The notes beneath the pieces were generated by a model. That model was given only the letters and a program-made list of their open reading frames with translations. It was not told the origin of the DNA and did not search any database. This document shows positions 57,950-64,000 of a stretch of 64,000 bases of DNA, piece by piece. The translations under genes were made by a program, and so were the position numbers. The DNA comes from Pterois miles (Eukaryota > Chordata > Actinopteri > Perciformes > Scorpaenidae). Numbering within the stretch: position 1 is the first letter of the stretch; each line of letters starts with the position of its first letter. The stretch spans positions 19,300,001 through 19,364,000 of the forward strand of contig CAMQGK010000299.1 of the NCBI GenBank assembly GCA_947000775.1, written 5' to 3'.

Positions 57950-59210
57950 GTCATTTCACTAAAAACCCATTCAATGAACCCATTGACTTTGATGAGGGAA
58001 CCAGACATGCTAAAATGCTAACTCATTTCCAGGTATACGACTCATTCCTGCAGCACTGTTACACTTCATATGAACCCTTCACATTGTGGCTTGGACAACT
58101 TCCATGTCATAAAAACGTGACATACTGTATTTAAACCATCTACAAATGGCATCGTTATAAAGTTTTAGCATGGCTGCTATAAAAACACTTCACGTGTTGA
58201 CTAGCTTTGAGAAAAAATACTTCAAATCCTTGACCTTTCTACTACTAAAGGTCATGTATGAGTGCTAAATTGGAAAATAAATAAAGGAAAGAGGAACAGA
58301 ATAAATATTTTCTGATGTGAGGTCTAATTTGGGGCCTTTATGATCACATCAGAGTGGTCATTCACATCACGAGGCTTAGCGTCCAGGTTTAGAGTTTCTC
58401 TCTGCAGCCCCCCCACCCCTCACTAACTCACTGAAATCTTATCCACAAAGACTTTTTGTCTGTGAGAGGAACTTCAACAAATCTCTGATCGTTCTAGGGG
58501 TTAATTAGAAAAGAAGCAAAACAAAAGTCAAAGAAATCCACATTAGCAGTGCTGAGAAGTGGTGGCTCCTGAGAGACTTACGAAACATCCAGATAGTTTA
58601 CAGGTGTGACTGGAGCCCGTCGCCTGTTGAGTTTGATGTGTTTTGTCACAGTGCAGCCTCTGAACCAGAGCAGGCCAACCTAACGTATATGGCTTTTAAC
58701 ATGCCTCTGGTCACATGTGCCCCCTCCTTCCACCCGCTCTGTCCCAGCTCTACCTTCCTAATCCTATAAACAGTTTCTATGCGCATTCCTTCTTCCCTCC
58801 GCCCCTCCGTCCCTCTCTCCTCTTCTTTCGTCCTCACTTTCAGAAAGCCACTCTACAATCATCTGTCTCCGACCACAAACACGCCATCACACATCACATT
58901 TTTCTTTTCCTTTTCTAAGCTCTCACTCTTTCTAGCAACATCCCACATGCCCTCTAACTTTAGTCTGTAACCAGTGTTAGTACATCTCTCCTAAAGTCTT
59001 TGTTAGATACAAATCTTGGTTTAAGACAAACACAACAGTTCAGAGCGAGTCACAGGGCGGTAGCGAGGGAGAGGTTATAGATCCTGTAATTAGTGCTCGC
59101 CTTGAGGGGGCACTGGGACAAAACACACGACTCAACAGATGAAACAGGGCTTGACTTGGTACAAACAGAAGCTAAAACTGTAGCTCTGACGCTGACTGAT
59201 CTGAGGCCCA
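57950..59210. other. Intergenic, no gene seen
   Basis: Unique-looking DNA, pyrimidine-rich near 58.7-58.9 kb, without recognisable coding exons. Confidence 0.4.
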
Positions 59211-59310
59211 GTTCAGACCTGGTGTTAACATGCATCCTGAGTGGTCTGATCACAAGTGAACAACTCTAAGGAAAGGACTCAAGACGCATTGAGATCCGAT
59301 CACTCAGACC

Positions 59311-59653
59311 CTGTTCAGACTTGGTATTAGAATACATCTCCAGTGACCACTTGGGATCCGATCTCACTTCCCCACTCTATATGCAAATAAACACGTAGTA
59401 AACCCACGGCTAATACAGAGGACGTCGTGATGTAATATTACAGGAATGTCTGTAGTGACATCCTACATATTCAAAAAAAAATATTTATTAAAATACATCT
59501 TATCTATAGGTTATATATCTACAGACTATAAGACTAGGCACATAAAGTGCATCAGGCCTGTGTTTACTACGTGTTTATTTGCACATAGAGCGGGGAAGTG
59601 AAGTCGGATCACAAGTGGTCACTCAAGACGCATCTAACACCAGGTGTGAACAG
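59311..59653. mobile_element. Palindromic MITE with about 90-bp arms
   Basis: The left arm starts CTGTTCAGACTTGGTATTAG and contains CACTTCCCCACTCTATATGC. The right arm is its imperfect reverse complement, with GCACATAGAGCGGGGAAGTG and the end AACACCAGGTGTGAACAG. A loop of about 160 bp separates the arms. Related fragments flank it at 59210-59300 and 59905-59980. There is no coding potential. Confidence 0.7.
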
Positions 59654-59749
59654 ACATATCTAGATTAGGCTTACCTCTCTAGTCAGAGTTACCGGTGGTA
59701 CATGGTGGTCGGGCTTACCTACATACTCGCCGCCCCCACGGTCATTTTG

Positions 59750-59751
<2 letters not shown>

Positions 59752-59779
<28 letters not shown>
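59752..59779. repeat. Poly-T tract
   Basis: A homopolymer T run of about 27 bases. Confidence 0.9.
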
Positions 59780-59783
<4 letters not shown>

Positions 59784-60479
59784 AGAAATAAAACCCATTT
59801 CGTAGATTTTGGCAAATCAGCGGCATGTTATCAGTACATAGTCAGACGATAGGCACCGCCGCCTGACGGTAAAAATCAGCACTCTACACATGTTGACTGT
59901 CGTCTTTTCTTGTAAAATGTCCACTTGTGATTGGATTACTCAGGACGTTAACGTCAGGTCTGAACAACTGAACAACTGAGTTTCTTGGTTGTAAGTGGTC
60001 CTCAAGAGAGAGCAACCCCCACCACCCCCAATTTACACCAGCACAGGCCTGGGCTGGTTTCAGAAACATCTGGAACAGTTCTCCGTGGCAGCTCTGTGGG
60101 GAACATGGAGGCATTCCTGCTCCGGGGGAGGGGGGAAGGGGGGAGGAGGAGGAGGGTACAGTCACAAAACACTGCAGCAATCCTCCTCTAGAAAGAGAAG
60201 ACGAATGAGAAGTCCATCCATAGTCTTTCATCTGGTGCCACCTGGTCTGTGGCATTCGAATTAGGGAAGTTCCAACAAGACCCGCTCCGTCATGCCTTGG
60301 GTGGGGGGGGGGGGGTGTATTTTTCAAACGAGGTAGGACAAGGTTCAGTCACTTGTTCAACCTTCTGCAGTTCCACAGGTTCAGTCTTGCTGGCAGGAAC
60401 AACATGAGCAACACAATGGATAGAGTTCACAGCGGGAGGTGGGGGTGGTGGTGGTGGTGGGGGGGGGCCTTCCTGTCCG

Positions 60480-62802
60480 TCACTTCTCCAGCAGCTGCTT
60501 CCTCTGCTGTTCCCACAGGGCCTCCAGGTGATCCGCCCTCTTCAGGGCAGCCTATCAGAGCAGAGGACCATATTTATACATGCTGTCCATCACCTCTGTG
60601 ATTATTAATGCTGATCTGACAGCTTCACCAGGCCTCTCACCTCGTGCTGCTTCCGCAGATTATTGACAGTTTCTTCCTTCTTCAAGATGGCCGACTTCAC
60701 GCTGACAAATCACAGGGAAAAGGACGTCAATAAATACAGTATGTGAGGCTTACATCCCATCTGAAAACAGCACGCAGTGACTGAATACACTAAATAAAAC
60801 AGACTCTGGCATTGAGGTACAAAAACAAAAAGCACAATAACCATCATTAATAAACAGTAAATTTATAGTTGATTAAATGTAATTTTCTACTGTTAAATGA
60901 TAATGTTATTACATTAGTTTGTGTAATATGGAATAATTACTTTAGAATTATATATCTGTCTATCATAGCTAGATAGATGATGACACTTGTATTCTGACCA
61001 AATTAGTCAAGTATTTATTTTTTAGTTTATTGTTGTACACATTATAACATTTTCTAAACTAAATTAAGTCGCCTCACAAAAAGAGGGTCGCAGGTTCGAA
61101 TCCGGCTTCTGTGTGGAGTTTACATGTTCTCCCTGTGTTAGTGTGGGTGTTCTCCGGGTTCTCCTGTTTCCTCCCACAGTCCAAAGACATGTAGGTTAAT
61201 GGATGGCTCTAAATGTCCCGTAGGTGTGAATGTGAGCGTGACTGGTCTCTATGTGTCCTGTGATGGACTGGCGACCTGTCCAGGTGAACCCCGCCTTCAC
61301 CTAATGCCAGCTGGGATTGGCTCCAGCCCCCCTGGGACCCTGAACGGAATAAGCGGTTTCAGATGGATGATGAAGACCATATATTAAGTCTCTGTTTATA
61401 ATTACCAAATGATTTGTGATGATTTGTTTTAAGAAATTGTTTGTAAAACATAGGATTCATTTCATTGTTTGTTAACAGTAAAATAACTATTAACTACATT
61501 TACCATTTATGAATGATGGTTATTATTAAGTTTTACCAGTATAAAACGTGACTCTTCACTTTCACTCAAGCTTTTACTTATTAACTGTCTGGCCAGTATG
61601 TGGACACCCCTCTACACATGTCAACAAATCCTAGCAATGTTTTGATATTGGTAAGCATCCGATACTGCTCACACTTTGGTATCTGGTGTCGGCGAGTATG
61701 CCAGTCAGTGCACCGATCTGATACCATCATTTATTAATCCAGAAAAAAATGATGAGCTTGTTTAACCAGAAATCGATTGTTCAACATCGCTCCAACACAG
61801 CAGCCTTCACAGGGCAGTCGTCCTGGATGTATCATGGCTGCCATTGGCTACTGCTGTTTTAGAGCAGTGAAAAAGAACAGACTGCAGGTAGTTTGTCACG
61901 TGATGAAAACAACAACAGTGTGGCGGAGAGTGTAATGGTAGTCAGAGCAACGAACATCAGCCATTTGGTAATACTTCACAGTGAAAAATCTAACAAGTAA
62001 AACAGTGATATGTACAGTAAGTAAGGCTTCTGTTCCTGTTAGTACCATAGTGGGGTGGGTGAACACAGGCCGTCCACTGAGGAGACAGATAAGACAATAC
62101 TGAACTCTTATTTATTCCTAGCTTCATGTATTTTTTACCTCCGCCAAGGAGGTTTTTGCCGGCGTTTATCTGTTTGTTTGTCTGTGTTCAAGAAAACTCA
62201 AAAAATTATGGACGGATTTTGATGAAATTTTCAGAAAGGAAGAACTGATTTAATTTTGGGGGTGATCCGGAAGAAATCCTGGATTCTGGATCACTTTGAA
62301 ATTTTCGTTAACATTGGGGTCAATGGGACCCAAAAAATTGTTTCTCAATATCTCTGGTAATTGTTGCCCAAACCGCACGATCAGGTATCAGAAGTGGTGT
62401 CAGGGGGAAAAAAACTGTCAGAACATCTCTAACAAATCCTAATTAAAAAGTTCAACAGTGATGTATCTGCTAACCAGTACTGTGTGTATCACACACTGTA
62501 AAACCATTTTACGTCTTATATACATAAAGCTGGTTTAATTTAATCTTTTTAAACTAACTAATAAAGCCACAGTGCTGTGATCATCCTCTGTCCCTTCCTC
62601 CTCACCGTTGGTGGACTTCGGCCAGTTCCTCTTCCTTCTCCCTGGTGACTCTCTCCACCTCCAGTCGAAGCCTCGCTCGAACTTCTGACACCTCCACCTT
62701 CATCCTGCGGTTCTCCTCCTCTGTCATCACCAGCCGGTCGGCAAACTCCTGCCGTATCACCTCCGCCAGACTGCGGCGCTCGTCCACCAGCCTGTCCCTG
62801 GT
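60480..62802 (-). CDS. cep131: Centrosomal protein of 131 kDa, C-terminal exons, partial
   Basis: The last three coding exons are present: 62606-62802, 60641-60701 and 60480-60551. They join in frame (phases 2 and 0) to 109 C-terminal residues. The first encodes a charged coiled coil (RDRLVDERRSLAEVIRQEF and onward, ending EELAEVHQ). The second reads VKSAILKKEETVNNLRKQHE. The last reads AALKRADHLEALWEQQRKQL and ends LLEK. The KKEE..V..LR.QHEAA.KRADHLEAL..Q run is what I recall of the CEP131 (AZI1) tail. CEP131 is a coiled-coil protein of centriolar satellites and the centrosome that regulates BBSome traffic and cilium formation; in mice it is needed for the sperm flagellum. The upstream exons lie beyond the right edge. 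The minus strand and the pvalef/aatk neighbourhood agree with mammalian gene order. Confidence 0.85.
60710..61080. other. cep131 intron, no feature seen
   Basis: AT-rich intronic sequence without recognised repeats. Confidence 0.4.
61080..61378 (+). mobile_element. Family D retroposon, nearly complete
   Basis: A GGGTCGCAGGTTCGAATCCG B-box head is followed by TTCCTCCCACAGTCCAAAGA, CTGGCGACCTGTCCAGG and GGCTCCAGCCCCCCTGGGAC, ending AGATGGATGATGA. It is a very common teleost repeat, inserted in a cep131 intron. Confidence 0.75.
62125..62400 (+). mobile_element. CCTCCGCCAAGGAGG repeat
   Basis: It starts with the hairpin-forming ACCTCCGCCAAGGAGGT and continues with ATTATGGACGGATTTTGATG, AAATTTTCAGAAAGGAAG and GGGGGTGATCCGGAAG. 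This is a dispersed repeat I recognise from many aquatic animal genomes; its class is unknown to me. Confidence 0.55.
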
Positions 62803-62864
62803 CTGAACAGACGAGAAACGGTCGGACGAGTAAACGAACCTGCAGTTATATAGCGTTTGATTTA

Positions 62865-63090
62865 CACACTACATGTGTGAAGCGCATTCATTCACACACA
62901 TTCATACACTGATGGCAGAGGCTGCCATGCAAGGTGCCAACTTTTCCCATCAGGATCTGATCTAAATACTCAATCGCATACCGGTGGCTTAGCTTTCAGG
63001 AGCAATTTGAGGTTCAGTGTCTTGTTCAAGGTCACATCGAAATGTGACCGGAGCAGCCGGGGATCGAGCCACAGCCGCCCCATGCTACTC
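62865..63090 (-). mobile_element. tRNA-derived SINE (family C), reverse
   Basis: The reverse strand reads a CCCCGGCTGCTCCGG region with a B-box remnant, then GTGACCTTGAACAAGACACT. It matches the body of the elements at 5196 and 765. It is in a cep131 intron. Confidence 0.6.
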
Positions 63091-63219
63091 GATGCTGCTG
63101 AAATGTATAAATGAGATGAGGACATCAGAAGAAAGATGACAGAACATGGGCTTTGGGTTTTCGCCTCAAGTATGACACTTAAGTCTTACTCTGCCCTTAG
63201 CTGAGTGATTTACTTAAAG

Positions 63220-63510
63220 GTACTGTATGTAAGTTTTTACACGTATAAATGTGTAACAGGTTGTAACATAACCTAAAAATAAGACTTGACTTTCTAGGTT
63301 TCCTCTATCAGCCTGTAGGCTGCTTTTAATGTGAAGAATGCGGGACGGTTACTCCAAGAAAAATCCAATGAATGTGATGTCATGTGCACTCGTATGTGGC
63401 TTTAATTTCAGCTCCGCTTTATCAGCAGGAACAGTGAACAACTATCGCTGACGTTCGGTTAGAAATAGAGTCCGCTAACATGGAAGCACAAAACAAGGTC
63501 GAGTGTGAGA
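63220..63510 (+). mobile_element. Dispersed element, family E, copy 2
   Basis: AAAGGTACTGTATGTAAGTT, then GGTTTCCTCTATCAGCCTGT, match 14890-15030. Confidence 0.5.
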
Positions 63511-64000
63511 GAGCGAGCGATCAGTGGATCATGAGAGAGTTAGTTCAGCTCTGAGAATTTCACTGAATGTTCAGCAGAAATAGATGCTGCAGCTCCTCCA
63601 CACCTACAGAGGTTTCCTGTGTCGTTTCCTGCTGCTGAGTGGAGCGACGAGGGTGAACTCCTGAGAGAGTAACGTAACTGACTCCGGCCCTGGAGACCTA
63701 AACTACAGTGTCTCCACATTCCTTAGATATAAATGAGACAAAACAACTGAGAATGTTTCTAGTGTAAATAATTTAAGTCTGTGTGAATGAAGTTGTTTTG
63801 CTCATTAAGCCTCGCACCAACCTGGGGAGGTAGGGACAAAGGAAAACAATCAAGGCCTTCAACCTGTACTGAATAGAGCTGGAGGGAGCTAAGGATCTCT
63901 AAATGAAAATAGAACTGGTGGATTATTCTTGATATATATGACAGGAAAAGAGGGGAAGACCCCTTTCCTAATAATTTTTCCCTTAATCTAGCAATGGATT
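63510..64000. other. cep131 intron, no feature seen
   Basis: No exon was recognised before the right edge. The next upstream cep131 exon must lie outside the window. Confidence 0.4.

Overview
This window is vertebrate genomic DNA, almost certainly from a ray-finned fish and probably a spiny-rayed (acanthomorph) teleost. The genes are split by GT-AG introns, the proteins match vertebrate families, and the spaces are filled with repeats typical of teleosts: tRNA-derived SINEs, LINE tails ending in TTATC repeats, Tc1-like fossils and many short terminal-inverted-repeat elements. No bacterial operon, CRISPR array or functional tRNA or rRNA gene is visible.

Three genes can be reconstructed exon by exon and a fourth is suggested. 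(1) A CpG-rich stretch at about 7.1-8.3 kb holds a probable first coding exon on the minus strand: a signal peptide ending in a phase-1 donor. It fits aatk (LMTK1), whose remaining exons would lie left of the window. (2) pvalef (parvalbumin-like EF-hand protein) lies on the plus strand at 22.7-26.2 kb. It has a TATA promoter, a non-coding first exon and four coding exons giving 133 residues with two complete calcium loops. A broken tandem copy of its last two exons follows at 27.6-28.5 kb. (3) A GT29 sialyltransferase of the ST6GALNAC1/2 group lies on the minus strand from 50,970 down to 34,050, with nine coding exons that join in frame to 480 residues. (4) The last three coding exons of cep131 (centrosomal protein 131) lie on the minus strand at 60.48-62.80 kb; the rest is beyond the right edge. 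From memory, AATK, PVALEF and CEP131 are also neighbours on human chromosome 17q25.3, so this is a conserved block. The sialyltransferase is the odd member, since its human relatives lie several megabases away.

Layout: 1-7 kb repeats, including an inverted repeat pair and a tandem duplication; 7-8.3 kb CpG-rich promoter; 8.3-22 kb AT-rich repeats, a Tc1 fossil with a perfect 27-bp hairpin, an L2-type LINE end and a 42-bp minisatellite; 22-28.5 kb pvalef and its pseudo-copy; 28.5-34 kb mobile elements and a GCTAGC-rich tandem array; 34-51 kb sialyltransferase with repeat-rich introns; 51-51.4 kb a GGA minisatellite just upstream of its start codon; 53.5-54.5 kb a 1-kb pentamer array; 56-60 kb mixed repeats; 60.5-64 kb the cep131 3' end.

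The genes have unrelated jobs (neuronal kinase signalling, calcium binding, Golgi O-glycan sialylation, centriolar satellites), and nothing suggests they act in one pathway. I found no convincing new gene system. The most notable items are the pvalef tandem pseudo-copy, transposon copies bracketing the last two sialyltransferase exons, a possible dual-specificity splice site at its last exon, and several unusual tandem arrays. All protein comparisons are from memory; no search was run.
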